Shown: positions 17,001-25,751, counted from the first letter of the stretch. The stretch is DNA of 64,000 nt from Actinoplanes regularis (GCF_900188005.1 NZ_FZNR01000001.1:1-64000), one strand, 5' to 3'. The notes: generated by a model from the sequence alone, not told the origin. Made by a program: numbers and translations.

Positions 17001-17024
17001 GCTAGTCTTTTTAGTACAACGTAC
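17001..17024. promoter_or_regulatory. GTAC palindromic operator candidate
   Basis: GTACAACGTAC (17014-17024) is a 4+3+4 palindrome, preceded by TTTTTA and a CTAGTC half-site-like element at 17002-17007. It lies in the middle of the 55-base gap between the divergent TetR and hydrolase genes. Confidence 0.55.
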
Positions 17025-17042
17025 GGGAAAGGGGTCCGACCG

Positions 17043-18650
17043 ATGCGCGACCTGCCTTGGCTCCTCCGGATGATGCGCCGCCGGACCCGCAAGGGTCCCG
17101 CCGCACGGTACGACGTCCAATGGGAACCGGCCGTCCCGGTGCCCGGCGCCGACGGCAGCACCCTGCTCACCGATCACTACGCCCCGCTCACCACCGAGCC
17201 CTGCCCCACAGTCCTGCTCCGCGCTCCGTACATCCGCGGCGGCTTCCCGTGGAACTACTTGTACGGCGCGCTCGTCGCCGAGCAGGGTTTCCACGTCCTG
17301 CTGCAGAGCAGCCGCGGCACCGGCGGGTCGGACGGCGAGTTCGCCGCCTGGAGCAACGAGGCGCGTGACGGCCAGGCCGCGGTCGACTGGATCCGCAAGC
17401 AGGACTTCTTCACCGGCGACCTGTACACCCTCGGCCCGAGCTACATGACCTATTCCCAGCTCGCGCTCGCCGCCGCACCGCCGCCGGAGTGGCGCGGGGC
17501 GGTCGCCCAGGTCGGGCTGACCGATCCGTACCGGTTCTTCTGGCCCGGTGGCCAGTTCGCCCTGGAACGCTCCCTGGTCGGCGGGCTCGGCCTGTTCAGC
17601 CAGGCCCGGACGTTCCGGGCCAACCTCGGCGCGGTCGTGCGGATGCAGATGCGACTCAGCGGCATGCTCCGCCGGGTCCCGGTGATCGAGACCTATCCCA
17701 CGCTCTTCGGCGGCCCCCGCCCCGAGTTCGAGAACTGGCTGACCAGCCCGTCCCCGGACGATCCCTACTGGGCGGACGCGGACGTCGGCCCGGCCGCCGC
17801 GGCCCTGCCGGTGCCGGTCAGCCTCTGCACCGGCTGGCACGACCTCGCCGCCGACCAGGTGATCGAGCTGTACCAGCGGCGCCGGGACGCGGGCCTGGAG
17901 ACGGATCTGCTGATCGGGCCGTGGACCCACACCAACTCGCTGGAACGCGGCTGGGCGGAGGTGTTCGGCCAGGCCCTGCGCCGACTGCGGGGCGAGGCGC
18001 CGGAACTGCCGGTCCGGGTCCACGTCGGCGGCGCCGACGAGTGGCGCGACCTGCCCGACTGGCCGCCGGCCGGCGTCCGCCGGCGCCGGCTGAGCCTGGG
18101 TCCCGGCACCCTCACGGAGACCCCGGGTCAGGGCACCAGCAGTTTCCGGTACGACCCGGCGGACCCGACGCCCTCGATCGGCGGCGCCCTGCAGTCGCCG
18201 ACGCAGGGCACCCGGGACATGGCGAAGCTGGAGCGGCGCGCGGACGTGCTGCTGTTCACCTCGGAACCGCTGACCGAGGCGGTGGAGGTCCTCGGCCCGG
18301 TGCACGCCGAGTTCACCGCCGCGACCAGCGCGGCCAGTGGCGACCTGTTCGCCCGGCTCTGCGACGTCGACCCCGCCGGCAAGTCGATCAACGTGTGTGA
18401 CGGGCTGGCCCGGATCGCACCCGACGGGCGGACCGTGGTGTCGATGGGCTCCACGGCACACCGGTTCCGGCCCGGGCACCGGATGCGGCTGCTCGTCGCC
18501 GGCGGGGCGTACCCCCGCTGGCTGCGCAATTACGGCACCGGCGAACCGGTGGCCACCGCGACCCGGATGGTGGCCACCGAGACCACCATCCAGCACGACT
18601 CGGTACTGGTGATCTCCGAGAACGGCTCCACGGAGCCGAAGGGCCACTGA
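17043..18650 (+). CDS. CocE/NonD-family acyl hydrolase
   Basis: 535 residues of the cocaine-esterase/X-Pro dipeptidyl-peptidase S15 type. The alpha/beta-hydrolase core has an oxyanion region near VLLRAPYIRGG, QSSRGTGGSDGEF, and the nucleophile elbow LGPSYMTYSQL with the serine near residue 138. A C-terminal jelly-roll (about residues 340-535) with HRFRPGHRMRLLVAGGAYPRW is typical. It hydrolyses esters or amides; the substrate is unknown. The divergent TetR repressor probably controls it. Confidence 0.9.
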   Translation: MRDLPWLLRMMRRRTRKGPAARYDVQWEPAVPVPGADGSTLLTDHYAPLTTEPCPTVLLRAPYIRGGFPWNYLYGALVAEQGFHVLLQSSRGTGGSDGEFAAWSNEARDGQAAVDWIRKQDFFTGDLYTLGPSYMTYSQLALAAAPPPEWRGAVAQVGLTDPYRFFWPGGQFALERSLVGGLGLFSQARTFRANLGAVVRMQMRLSGMLRRVPVIETYPTLFGGPRPEFENWLTSPSPDDPYWADADVGPAAAALPVPVSLCTGWHDLAADQVIELYQRRRDAGLETDLLIGPWTHTNSLERGWAEVFGQALRRLRGEAPELPVRVHVGGADEWRDLPDWPPAGVRRRRLSLGPGTLTETPGQGTSSFRYDPADPTPSIGGALQSPTQGTRDMAKLERRADVLLFTSEPLTEAVEVLGPVHAEFTAATSAASGDLFARLCDVDPAGKSINVCDGLARIAPDGRTVVSMGSTAHRFRPGHRMRLLVAGGAYPRWLRNYGTGEPVATATRMVATETTIQHDSVLVISENGSTEPKGH

Positions 18651-18744
18651 ACCCCCCCTTTTGCTTCTTCTGAAACCCGAGAACGCGGTGGGGAAAGGGC
18701 GGGCATACTGGCCTTGTGATTATTACCGAAAAATGGCTTTTGTC

Positions 18745-19746
18745 ATGAAGGTGGCGTTGCTGGGACCGATCGCCTGGCGCACTCCTCCGCTCCACTACGG
18801 CCCTTGGGAACTGATCACCGGTCTGCTCGCCGAAGGTCTGACCGAGCGCGGGGTCGACGTCACGCTCTTCGCGACCCTGGACTCGATCACCAAGGCCACC
18901 CTGGACGGAGTGGTCCCGACCGGTTACGAGGAGAGCGACGAGATCGACGGGCGGGTCTGGGAGGCGATCCACGTCAGCTACGCGCTGCAGCGGTCCGGCG
19001 ATTTCGACCTGATCCACAACCACCTCGACTGGCTGCCGCTGGCGTTCTCGGCACACGCGCGGGCGCCGATGCTGACCACCGTGCACGGCTTCTCCGGGCG
19101 GCACATCCTGCCGGCGTACCGGCGGGCGAAGTCGGCGTTCGTGTCCATCTCCGACAGCGACCGGTCGCTCGACCTGGACTACCTGGCCACCATCTACCAC
19201 GGGGTGGACCTGAGCGGGCTGCCCTTCCATCCGGACGGTGGGGAGGACCTGATCCTCTTCGGCCGGATCCACCCGGACAAGGGCACCGACCTGGCGATCG
19301 AGATCGCCCGCCGGGCCGGACGCCGGCTGATCATCTGCGGGATCGTGCAGGACCGGCGGTTCTTCGAGGAGAAGGTGGAACCGCTGATCGACGGCGATCG
19401 GGTGGTCTACCTGGGATCGGTCGGACCGGACGAGCGCGGGGCGATCCTCGGCTCCGGCGCCGCGCTGCTGCACCCGATCCGGTTCGCCGAGCCGTTCGGG
19501 CTCTCCGTGGTGGAGTCGATGGCGTGCGGGACGCCGGTGATCGCGTACCGGAAGGGCTCGATGCCGGAGGTGGTGGACGAGGGCGTGACCGGCCGGCTGG
19601 TCTCCTCGGTGGACGAGGCGGTGGCCGCGGTCGAGAAGATCGGGACCCTCGATCGGGGTGCGTGCGCGGCACGTGCACGGCAACGCTTCTCAGCAGATCG
19701 CATGGTCGACGAGTACCTGGCGATTTACCGAAAAATCGTAAGTTGA
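18745..19746 (+). CDS. GT4-type glycosyltransferase
   Basis: 333 residues, GT-B fold. The N-terminal acceptor domain begins MKVALLGPIAWRTPPLHYGPWE, and the C-terminal donor domain carries GRIHPDKGTDLAIEIA and EPFGLSVVESMACGTPVIAYRKGSMPEVV with the paired glutamates of family 4. It transfers a sugar from a nucleotide donor; neither sugar nor acceptor can be read. An in-frame ATG at 18733 is an alternative; neither start has a clear ribosome site. It is the first gene of the glycan cluster that ends in GH130. Confidence 0.88.
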   Translation: MKVALLGPIAWRTPPLHYGPWELITGLLAEGLTERGVDVTLFATLDSITKATLDGVVPTGYEESDEIDGRVWEAIHVSYALQRSGDFDLIHNHLDWLPLAFSAHARAPMLTTVHGFSGRHILPAYRRAKSAFVSISDSDRSLDLDYLATIYHGVDLSGLPFHPDGGEDLILFGRIHPDKGTDLAIEIARRAGRRLIICGIVQDRRFFEEKVEPLIDGDRVVYLGSVGPDERGAILGSGAALLHPIRFAEPFGLSVVESMACGTPVIAYRKGSMPEVVDEGVTGRLVSSVDEAVAAVEKIGTLDRGACAARARQRFSADRMVDEYLAIYRKIVS

Positions 19747-19772
19747 ATAGCTAGGTCTTGTTACGGTCCCAA

Positions 19773-19827
19773 CGTGAATTGCACGTTAAGGCGGGCATTT
19801 TCCCGCAACGCCTTGACGCCGTTCACG
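19773..19827 (+). promoter_or_regulatory. Nested inverted repeats upstream of the second glycosyltransferase
   Basis: CGTGAA (19773-19778) pairs with TTCACG (19822-19827). Inside them AAGGCG (19788-19793) pairs with CGCCTT (19809-19814), or alternatively GCGGG (19791-19795) pairs with CCCGC (19802-19806). The two inner pairings are mutually exclusive, as in an attenuator. The 157-base gap holds no gene. Confidence 0.45.
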
Positions 19828-19903
19828 GCGCGGAGCCCGTAGTCATGCCCGCGCGCAGTGTCCGCGCTGCGGGGAGGCAGCCGGCCAGAGAGAAAGGCCA
19901 GTC

Positions 19904-21064
19904 ATGCCCACGACATACGGGTTTTTGAGCACGTATCCCCCCACACAATGTGGTTTGGCGACATTCAATGCCGCACTCGCCACCCACCTGAGCGCCGGAA
20001 CGCCCGGGGCCGCCGCGCAGTCCGGCGTGGTACGCCTTCTCGCTCGGGACAACACCAGCGGGGGAATCGCGCTCGATCAGGCCGCGCCGCGGGTCGTGCA
20101 CACCTGGCACACCGACTTTCCCGGCGGCTGGCCCGGTGCCGCCGCCGCGCTCAACCAGTTCGATGTGGCGATCCTCCAGCACGAGTACGGGATCTACCCG
20201 GGCGACGCCGGTGCCGAGGTGCTGCCGCTGCTGAAGGCCCTGAAGGTGCCCGCCATCGTGGTGCTGCACACCGTGCGCCCCCAGCCCGACCACCTCCAGC
20301 GCGCGGTGCTGGAGCAGATCGCCGAGACCGCGGACGCCGTCGTGACCATGACCGACACCGCCCGCCGACTGCTGACCTCGAACTACGCGGTGAACCCTCG
20401 CAAGGTCCAGGTGATCCCGCACGGCACCGCCAGCCACGCCGAGGTGCCCCGCGAGGAGCACGACCGGCCGAACCTGCTCACCTGGGGCCTGCTCGGGCCG
20501 GGCAAGGGCATCGAATGGGCGCTGCGGGCCCTGGCCCTGGTCGGCGACCTGCGGCCGGCCCCGCTCTACACGGTCGCCGGCCGGACCCATCCGAAGGTCA
20601 TCGAACAGCAGGGCGACGTCTACCGATCCTCCCTGGTGGAACTGGCCGCGGAGCTGGGCGTGACGGACTCGGTGCGCTGGATCGACGCGTACCTGGTACC
20701 GACCGATTTATCACGGTTGATCCGGTCCGCGGATGTGGTTGTGCTGCCGTACGACTCGACCGAGCAGGTCACCTCCGGGGTGCTGATCGAGGCGGTGGGC
20801 GCCGGGATCCCGGTGGTCGCGACCGAGTTCCCGCACGCCGTCGAGCTGCTCGCGGACGGGCCGGGTCTGGTCGTGCCGCACCAGGACCCGGAGGCGATGG
20901 CGATCGCGATCCGGCGCACCGTGGGCGAGCTCGGCAAGCCGCGGCTGGCCGGGATCGCCGGTGGGCCCACCCTGCGCTGGCCCGCGGTGGCCGCCCGGTA
21001 CCAGGCCCTGGCCACCCGGCTGATCGCCGACCGCGCCCTGGCCAGGACGGCGATCCCCGTATGA
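19904..21064 (+). CDS. GT4-type glycosyltransferase
   Basis: 386 residues. The start MPTTYGFLSTYPPTQCGLATF is the hallmark of a GT-B group found next to GH130 enzymes. The donor domain has LGPGKGIEWAL (about residues 200-210) and TSGVLIEAVGAGIPVVATEFPHAVELL. GAAAGG lies 7 bases upstream of the ATG. The stop overlaps a 27-codon ORF by ATGA, which in turn overlaps the toroid protein, so translation of the three is linked. It probably builds a mannose-containing or related oligosaccharide together with the preceding glycosyltransferase (inference). Confidence 0.88.
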   Translation: MPTTYGFLSTYPPTQCGLATFNAALATHLSAGTPGAAAQSGVVRLLARDNTSGGIALDQAAPRVVHTWHTDFPGGWPGAAAALNQFDVAILQHEYGIYPGDAGAEVLPLLKALKVPAIVVLHTVRPQPDHLQRAVLEQIAETADAVVTMTDTARRLLTSNYAVNPRKVQVIPHGTASHAEVPREEHDRPNLLTWGLLGPGKGIEWALRALALVGDLRPAPLYTVAGRTHPKVIEQQGDVYRSSLVELAAELGVTDSVRWIDAYLVPTDLSRLIRSADVVVLPYDSTEQVTSGVLIEAVGAGIPVVATEFPHAVELLADGPGLVVPHQDPEAMAIAIRRTVGELGKPRLAGIAGGPTLRWPAVAARYQALATRLIADRALARTAIPV

Positions 21065-21144
21065 GCGACGGAAGGAAACCCAGCATGGCGCACGACTCTC
21101 GACAGGCTCGACCCGTCGTGAAGCGAAACGGAACGGAGGCATGA
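21061..21144 (+). CDS. 27-residue bridging ORF
   Basis: A short reading frame of 27 codons starts in the ATGA overlap with the glycosyltransferase stop and ends in the ATGA overlap with the next gene's start, filling the gap exactly. The peptide is basic and polar, with no membrane segment. An internal ATG at 21085 has a good GGAAGGAA site 6 bases before it and would give 19 residues. It may be a real small protein or simply a device for translational coupling. I recognise no homologue. Confidence 0.5.
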   Translation: MSDGRKPSMAHDSRQARPVVKRNGTEA

Positions 21145-22223
21145 GCTTTCCGCTGCGGCTGATCCCGCCGCCGATCCAACTCACCGACGTACCCGAACCC
21201 CGCTTCGACCACGTGCTCCGGCTCTCCGACAGCACCGGGATGCTGGAACACGCCCGCACCGCGATCGCCCGGCGCGAGCACGGTTACTGCGTCGACGACG
21301 TCTCCCGGGGCCTGCTCGTCGCCGCCCGGGAGCCGCGACCGGCGCCCGAACTGGTCCGGGCCGCCGAGCGCTACCTGGCCTTCCTCACCCACGCCCAGGA
21401 CGCCGACGGGGCGTTCCGCAACCGGATGAGCTACGACCGGCGCTGGCAGGACGAGCCGTCCCTCGGCGACTGGTGGGGCCGGGCGCTGTGGGGCCTGGGC
21501 ACCGCCGCGGCCCGGAGCAGGGCATCCTGGATCCGGCGGGAGGCGTACTACGCCTTCCGCCTCGGCGCCCGCCGCCGCTCCGCCTGGCCCCGGGCGATGG
21601 CCTTCGCCGGGCTGGGCGCGGCCGAGGTGCTGCGGGCCGACCCGCGCGACCAGGTCGCCGCCGAACTGCTCGGCGACGCGGCGACCGTGATCGGACTGCC
21701 CGGTTCGGACCCGGAGTGGGTGTGGCCCGAGCGCGAGCTGACCTACGCGAACCCGGTCCTGGCCGAGGTGGTGATCGCGGCCGGCGACCTGCTCGGTGAC
21801 GAGGCACTGCTCAGCGACGGCCTGCGGATGCTCTCCTGGCTCTGCGACATGCAGGAACACCAGGGTCACCTCTCCACCGTCCCGGTCGGCGGCTGGCGTC
21901 CCGAGATCCCCAAGCACCGGCACGACCAGCAGCCGATCGAGGCCGCGGCCACCGCGGACGCCTGCGCCACGGCCGCCGCGGTGACCGGCGACGAACGCTG
22001 GGACGCCCCGCTGTTCCAGGCGATCGCGTGGTTTCTGGGCGACAACGACATCGGAACGGTGATGTACGACAGCGAGACTGGCGGTTGTTATGACGGATTG
22101 ACGGCTGATGGTCCTAATCTGAACCAAGGAGCCGAATCCACCCTCGCGCTCGTCTCCACGTTGCAGCATGCCCGCACGCTTGCGAGCCGAAGCGCGACCC
22201 GACCGTCAGGCGGCTTGGCGTGA
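21141..22223 (+). CDS. Alpha/alpha-toroid protein of the GH130 cluster
   Basis: 360 residues of mostly paired helices with conserved aromatics and acids (YCVDDVSRGLLVA, DEPSLGDWWGRALWGLG, WVWPERELTYANPVLAEV, HDQQPIEAAATADAC). This is the pattern of the six-hairpin toroid fold used by glycoside hydrolases and epimerases. In other bacteria a similar domain is fused to the C-terminus of the glycosyltransferase seen at 19904, which explains frequent annotation as a glycosyltransferase. A GGAGG site precedes the ATG. The stop overlaps GH130 by GTGA. Catalytic activity is not established. Confidence 0.75.
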   Translation: MSFPLRLIPPPIQLTDVPEPRFDHVLRLSDSTGMLEHARTAIARREHGYCVDDVSRGLLVAAREPRPAPELVRAAERYLAFLTHAQDADGAFRNRMSYDRRWQDEPSLGDWWGRALWGLGTAAARSRASWIRREAYYAFRLGARRRSAWPRAMAFAGLGAAEVLRADPRDQVAAELLGDAATVIGLPGSDPEWVWPERELTYANPVLAEVVIAAGDLLGDEALLSDGLRMLSWLCDMQEHQGHLSTVPVGGWRPEIPKHRHDQQPIEAAATADACATAAAVTGDERWDAPLFQAIAWFLGDNDIGTVMYDSETGGCYDGLTADGPNLNQGAESTLALVSTLQHARTLASRSATRPSGGLA

Positions 22224-23704
22224 CCGCAACCGTGAACACCATCGACATCACCCGTCACAGCATCACCATGGAGCCGGACGGGCGCCGCGTGGTGATCAAG
22301 CTGTTCGTACCCGGCGAGGACGCCCACTCCACCCACAACCGCACGGCCTGCATGATCGAGCGGGTCCTGCGGCTCGACGAGCACGAGATCGGCATGATGC
22401 TCGACGACGTGCTCAACCGCTTCTCCGGGCGGCACCACAACATCCTGTCGGTCTTCCAGCACCACTACGAGGTGGTGCAGCACCGCGTGCCGCCGGAGAT
22501 CGACCTGTCGCCGCAGGCGCGGACCCTGATCGGGGCGTACTTCAGCCACGAGTTCTCGGTCGAGGCGGCGGCGCTCTGCAACCCGTCGATCATCCCGCAC
22601 CCGGACCAGGGCAACCTGGCGCCGGGCGAGCTGCGGGCGGCGCTCAGCCTGCGGCAGATCGGCGAGGGACACATCTCGTCGATCGGCTTCTGCAGCGTGG
22701 TCCTCGGGCCCGGCACGGCGATCCGGCTCGAGAACCGGGACGGTCCACTCGCGATCGGCCAGCGGGTCGGCGCCAAGCACATGAAGCACCAGCTGTTCGC
22801 GGCGCTCGGGGACGAGGACGTCGACAACGAGGCGTCCTCGTACATCCTCAACGCCCTGCCGGCGAGGTACGACGACGCCGAGTTCGAGGACACCCTCAGC
22901 CACCTGCCGCCCGAACTGCTGGCCCGGCCGACCACCCCGATGACGCTGGACCTGATCCGGCGGATCGTCATGGACGACTACGCGGTCACCTTCCCCGCCA
23001 CCATGCCGCTGCACCAGCGGGTGCTCTGGCCGACCACCCCGAGCGAGAGCCGGGGCATCGAGGACGCCCGGTTCGTGCAGGTGATCGACCCGGACGAGCG
23101 GCCGGCGTACCAGGCGACCTACACCGCGTACGACGGATTCAACATCTCCGGACGGGTCATCTACAGCCGTGACCTGCGGCATTTCGAGGTGACCGCGCTG
23201 CACGGCCCGTCCGCCCGGAACAAGGGCATGGCGCTCTTCCCCCGCTACGTCCAGGGGAAGAAGATGGCGCTCTGCCGCTCCGACGGCGAGACGCTCGGCC
23301 TGACCATCCGCGACGACCAGCACCGCTGGCAGCCGGCCGGCCCGCTGCTGGTGCCGAACCGCGGCTGGGACCTGATCCAGGTGGGCAACTGCGGCTCCCC
23401 GATCGAGACCGAGGCCGGCTGGCTGGTCCTCACCCACGGCGTCGGCCCGATGCGGCGCTACGTGATCGGCGCCATGCTGCTCGACCTGGACAACCCGGAA
23501 CGGGTCATCGCGGACCTCCCGCAGGGCCTGATCGAGCCGGACGAGATCGAGCGCGAGGGCTACGTCCCGAACGTCCTCTACTCCTGCGGCGGCATGGTCC
23601 ACGACGGCCTCTTCTGGCTCCCCTACGCCTCCAGCGACGTGCGCATCAGCTTCGCGTCGATGCCGCTGGACCTCCTCCTGGATCGCATGGTCCCGGTGCG
23701 CTAG
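22220..23704 (+). CDS. GH130 glycosidase/phosphorylase
   Basis: 494-residue five-bladed beta-propeller enzyme of the GH130 type. RGIEDARFV (about residue 278) includes the catalytic-region Asp. Other conserved blocks are HGPSARNKGMALFPRYVQGK, WDLIQVGNCGSPIETEAGWLVLTHGV, and LIEPDEIEREGYVPNVLYSCGG. GH130 members phosphorolyse or hydrolyse beta-mannosides, so turnover or synthesis of a beta-mannoside is the likely task. The start is GTG within the stop of the toroid gene. Its stop overlaps the stop of the facing methyltransferase. Confidence 0.88.
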   Translation: MTATVNTIDITRHSITMEPDGRRVVIKLFVPGEDAHSTHNRTACMIERVLRLDEHEIGMMLDDVLNRFSGRHHNILSVFQHHYEVVQHRVPPEIDLSPQARTLIGAYFSHEFSVEAAALCNPSIIPHPDQGNLAPGELRAALSLRQIGEGHISSIGFCSVVLGPGTAIRLENRDGPLAIGQRVGAKHMKHQLFAALGDEDVDNEASSYILNALPARYDDAEFEDTLSHLPPELLARPTTPMTLDLIRRIVMDDYAVTFPATMPLHQRVLWPTTPSESRGIEDARFVQVIDPDERPAYQATYTAYDGFNISGRVIYSRDLRHFEVTALHGPSARNKGMALFPRYVQGKKMALCRSDGETLGLTIRDDQHRWQPAGPLLVPNRGWDLIQVGNCGSPIETEAGWLVLTHGVGPMRRYVIGAMLLDLDNPERVIADLPQGLIEPDEIEREGYVPNVLYSCGGMVHDGLFWLPYASSDVRISFASMPLDLLLDRMVPVR

Positions 23705-24522
23705 ACCGTGCCGGCGACCACCCAGATGGTCAGGACGGCGAGGAAATCACCGCGGGCACCGGCCGCCTCGACACACGCCAGCCACTCGTCGCGCAGACCC
23801 GGCGGGGTCTGCCAGGCGTCCTCCGGAACCCGCGGGTTGACCATCGGGAGCACCACGGCGGCCGAGTCCGGGCTGCCGAACAGGCACGTCACCGGGGTCG
23901 CGGTCAGGCCGGTCAGGCCGGCCGCGACCAGGCGGCGGCGCAGCGTCCGCCCCATGTCGCGCTGCTTCGGCGTGAAATGCCCACCGACGTACGACCACAC
24001 CTCGTCCCACAGCCGCGGCGGCACCCCGTCGAAGGCCAGCGACTCCCAGTCGGTGTCGATCAGGCAGATCCGCCCACCCGGCCGGGTCACCCGGCACAGC
24101 TCGCCGATCGCCCGGTCCGCGTCGTCCACATGCTGCAGCACCCGCTCGCACCACACCCCGTCGACGCAGTCGTCGGCCAGGTCCAGGGCACCGACGTCAC
24201 CGGTCACGTACCGCACGTTGCTCTTGTCGTGCCGGGCGATCGCCGCCGCGGTGATCGCCGCCGAGTAGTCCAGCGCGGTCACCTCGCCGCGCGGCCCCAC
24301 CTCGGCGGCCAGCCGACGGGCCACCTCCCCGCTCCCGGACCCCGCGTCCAGCAGCCGCGCCCCGAGCGCCGGCCGAAGCGCGTCGAACCCGGCCCGGCGC
24401 ACCCGCCGGATCTCCGGGTGCTGCCCCATCTCGGTCAGCGCGGCGAGCACCATCTCCGACATCTGCGCGGTCAGTCCGTCGATGTCAGAAAACGGCGTAC
24501 GTTCCTTCTGCGCGGGTTCCAT
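23701..24522 (-). CDS. SAM-dependent methyltransferase
   Basis: 273-residue class I methyltransferase. Motif I is LLDAGSGSGEVARRLA (near residues 58-73), followed by ALDYS, a VTGDVGALDLADDCVDGVWCERVLQHV block and RPGGRICLIDTDW. The acceptor is unknown. The ATG at 24522 is chosen because AGGAGA lies 10 bases before it; an upstream in-frame GTG would put that site inside the gene. It converges on the GH130 gene with the stop codons sharing bases. Confidence 0.88.
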   Translation of the reverse strand: MEPAQKERTPFSDIDGLTAQMSEMVLAALTEMGQHPEIRRVRRAGFDALRPALGARLLDAGSGSGEVARRLAAEVGPRGEVTALDYSAAITAAAIARHDKSNVRYVTGDVGALDLADDCVDGVWCERVLQHVDDADRAIGELCRVTRPGGRICLIDTDWESLAFDGVPPRLWDEVWSYVGGHFTPKQRDMGRTLRRRLVAAGLTGLTATPVTCLFGSPDSAAVVLPMVNPRVPEDAWQTPPGLRDEWLACVEAAGARGDFLAVLTIWVVAGTV

Positions 24523-24647
24523 GCCGCGATTGTTCTCCTGGCGCACACCGATTCATCGGTCCCGTCATCCATCCGACAGGGCACTCCACCTGCTCTTCTT
24601 TTGATCCGTTCCAGTACCGTGAGGCGCCTGTGAACGAGGAGCGCACG

Positions 24648-25751
24648 ATGACCACACCGCTGCGGGGCGAGCCGCCGGCCGGCCCGGAGGCACCGGCCTG
24701 GATCACCTGGCCGATCCGGGCGGTCGCCCTGATCGTCGTGCTGCCGTTGCGTCTGCTCTGGGAACTGGCCGTCCTCGCCAACCGGTTCGTCCTGGTGCCG
24801 GTCGGCCGCGCGCTCGGCTGGCTGCTCCGGACGTTCCTGCTGGCGCCGTTGCTCTGGCTGCTCCGCCAGTTCCTGCAATGGGTGCTGCTGCCGATCTGGC
24901 ACGCGCTGCGCTGGGCCGTCGCCGCCCTGGTCACCGGGGTCGCCTGGGTGTTGCGGATGCTGCTGCGGTTCGTCATCCGGCCGATCGGGCTGGCGATCGT
25001 GGCGGTGCTGGTCTTCGTCGGGCGGTGGGTGCTGCTGCCGATCGGGCGGACGCTCTACAACTGGGTGCTGGCGCCGATCGGGCGGGGTTTCGCGTGGACG
25101 CTGCTGGCGGTCTACCGCTGGGTGCTGACGCCGATCGGACGGGCGATCGTCTGGGCGCTGGACGCGTCGTACCGCTGGATCCTCGCCCCGATCGGCCGGG
25201 CGATCGTCTGGACCGTGCGGGCCGCGTACCGCTGGATTCTCGCCCCGATCGGCCAGGCGATCGTCTGGACCGTGCGGGCGGCGTACCGGTTGGTCCTGCG
25301 GCCGGTCGGGCTCGCGATCGCATGGACCGCGGCGACGATCGGCTCGGCCATCGGCTGGACCGCCCGGATGATCGGCGCGGCGATCACATGGGCCGCCCGG
25401 ATGATCTACCGGTGGCTGCTCCGGCCGATCGGGCTCGCGATCGCCTGGACCGCGCGGACGGTCGGCTCGGCCATCGGCTGGACCGCCCGGATGATCGGCG
25501 CGGCGATCACATGGGCCGCTCGGATGATCTACCGGTGGGTGCTGCGGCCGATCGGGCTCGCGATCGTCTGGGCCTCGCGGATCATCTACCGCTGGCTGCT
25601 GCGACCGATCGGGCTCGCGATCCGCTTCACCTGGCGTTACACGTTCGGCGCGCTGTTCCGCGGGATCGCCGCGAGCGGGCGCTGGCTGCGTGACGAGGTG
25701 CTGCGACCGACCCGGACCGCGGTGCGCGCCGCGCTCGGCCTGCGCCGCTGA
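24648..25751 (+). CDS. Trp/Pro-rich membrane protein built of 19-residue repeats
   Basis: 367 residues, hydrophobic throughout but with regularly placed Arg and Trp. From residue 130 the unit [Y/N]RW-x-L-x-PIG-x-AI-x-W-x-x-R recurs. The prolines of the PIG/PVG motifs are at residues 112, 131, 143, 162, 181, 200, 219, 260, 301 and 320, mostly 19 apart. The two 41-residue steps contain 11-residue subrepeats (IGSAIGWTARM, IGAAITWAARM). Each unit could form an amphipathic or re-entrant helix with a Pro-Gly hinge. GAGGAG lies 7 bases before the ATG. I do not recognise a functional family. Confidence 0.8.
   Translation: MTTPLRGEPPAGPEAPAWITWPIRAVALIVVLPLRLLWELAVLANRFVLVPVGRALGWLLRTFLLAPLLWLLRQFLQWVLLPIWHALRWAVAALVTGVAWVLRMLLRFVIRPIGLAIVAVLVFVGRWVLLPIGRTLYNWVLAPIGRGFAWTLLAVYRWVLTPIGRAIVWALDASYRWILAPIGRAIVWTVRAAYRWILAPIGQAIVWTVRAAYRLVLRPVGLAIAWTAATIGSAIGWTARMIGAAITWAARMIYRWLLRPIGLAIAWTARTVGSAIGWTARMIGAAITWAARMIYRWVLRPIGLAIVWASRIIYRWLLRPIGLAIRFTWRYTFGALFRGIAASGRWLRDEVLRPTRTAVRAALGLRR
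25341..25538 (+). repeat. Near-perfect 75-bp direct repeat in the repeat-protein gene
   Basis: The segment 25341-25415 recurs at 25464-25538, offset 123 bases (41 codons), with a single visible difference. The nucleotide identity is higher than needed to keep the protein repeat, which points to recent duplication or gene conversion. Confidence 0.85.
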
